The translations under genes and the position numbers were made by a program. Below the pieces are notes generated by a model. That model saw only the letters and a list, made by a program, of their open reading frames with translations. It ran no database searches and had not been told where the DNA came from. From positions 2,108,598-2,172,597 of the forward strand of contig CP134874.1 in the NCBI GenBank assembly GCA_037318855.1: a DNA stretch of 64,000 nt, written 5' to 3'. The stretch comes from Candidatus Sedimenticola sp. (ex Thyasira tokunagai) (GTDB lineage: Bacteria; Pseudomonadota; Gammaproteobacteria; Chromatiales; Chromatiaceae). Of this stretch, positions 63,544 through 64,000 are shown piece by piece (positions within the stretch are counted from its first letter, which is position 1; every line of letters starts with the position of its first letter).

Positions 63544-64000
63544 CTTCTTCTCCAGCCTGAATAAGGGCATCAATCTCTGCATGATCCTCAAACGTTCTTG
63601 GAAGTAAGAAGTCCAAGAGAAACCTTTCTAATTGGTTTAGGTGAGCAACAAAATCGTCCTCGGAAGTAGTATGTGCATGGTGCGAAACACTGGTGAAATA
63701 ATTTGCATATTCAGCCAATTCGTTCGTGCGAATTCTTTCTATTGGGGGTGGCATTGTGAATGAGGTCATATCAAGCGCCCTAATAGTTTCCGTTCTTTCA
63801 TCTCTCCGGCTTGGTCTTCCACGAAACCATTCAAAAAAACCTTTTGCAACATCGAGAAAGTGATGCAATTTCTCATCAATTGCACCTGCGAAAATTTCAT
63901 TATTGTAGCATTCTGACCTTAAGGCATGCTTTTCCCACTTATCCGCCAACTGCTGGCATTTAGAACTAATGTCTGGCTTTTGAGGAGTAATGCCAACAAT
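63533..64000 (-). CDS. C-terminal end of a gene running off the right edge
   Basis: The frame is open to the window end with no stop, so the true start lies outside. The visible 155 residues are helical (KLHHFLDVAKGFFEWFRGR, LAEYANYFTSVSHHAHTTSE, LERFLLDFLLP), with no recognised domain. Its stop overlaps the start of the 939-residue gene. Confidence 0.55.
   Translation of the reverse strand: MVGITPQKPDISSKCQQLADKWEKHALRSECYNNEIFAGAIDEKLHHFLDVAKGFFEWFRGRPSRRDERTETIRALDMTSFTMPPPIERIRTNELAEYANYFTSVSHHAHTTSEDDFVAHLNQLERFLLDFLLPRTFEDHAEIDALIQAGEEDAK

Overview
The window is gammaproteobacterial chromosome, about 12.3 kb of core genes followed by at least 50 kb of an integrative and conjugative element (ICE) that runs off the right edge. 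The core gene order (cysM, a ydbH/ydbL pair, crcB, serS, then uvrY-uvrC-pgsA followed by tRNA-Gly and tRNA-Cys) is typical of Gammaproteobacteria. A free-living or symbiotic sulfur-oxidising lineage is possible, but nothing here decides it.

Layout. 1-7.8 kb: start of a TonB-dependent receptor, cysM, ydbH-like and ydbL-like genes, crcB, a DUF190 gene, serS, a small membrane protein and a YccA/Bax-inhibitor gene. 7.9-12.3 kb: tRNA-Ser with a partial 3'-end relic, uvrY, a 286-bp structured repeat (copy 1), uvrC, pgsA, tRNA-Gly and tRNA-Cys. 12.4-16.4 kb: ICE integrase, excisionase-like gene and MobH relaxase. 16.5-18 kb: histone-like gene, HicAB and small genes. 18-48 kb: a type IV secretion and coupling gene set of the PFL_46xx/47xx (pKLC102/PFGI-1, MPF-G) kind on the minus strand, read from PilL (47.7 kb) down to TraG (18 kb). 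It is broken by two accessory insertions. 24-29 kb holds a type II CBASS operon (CD-NTase, E1/E2-like Cap2, JAB Cap3, HNH-SAVED effector). 37.9-41.2 kb looks like a two-cassette integron array without an integrase, with an ORF-less group II intron inside the second attC. 48-53.5 kb: a large SF1 helicase-nuclease. 54-60 kb: an IS1595 transposase and ICE accessory genes (SNF2-like helicase split by copy 2 of the 286-bp repeat, two small proteins, RadC-like, DUF6927-like). 60.7-64 kb: a large alpha-helical protein and a partial upstream partner.

How it works together. The minus-strand cluster would build the mating pore (VirB4-like ATPase, TraG, TraU-like and pilus proteins), load DNA (TraD, TraI) and excise the element (integrase plus Xis-like protein). 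A 36-nt sequence shared upstream of three transfer operons suggests coordinate control. The cargo is mostly antiviral: CBASS, the helicase-nuclease, and a nucleotide-cyclase-like cassette.

Several genes carry frameshifts (CD-NTase, DUF4365-like cassette gene, conjugation ATPase C-terminus). Two of them are single extra G residues, so assembly error must be excluded before they are called decayed. The most unusual items are the duplicated 286-bp RNA-like element (a possible HEARO/omega-RNA-type standalone element), the attC/group IIC-intron arrangement, and the 36-nt shared operon motif.
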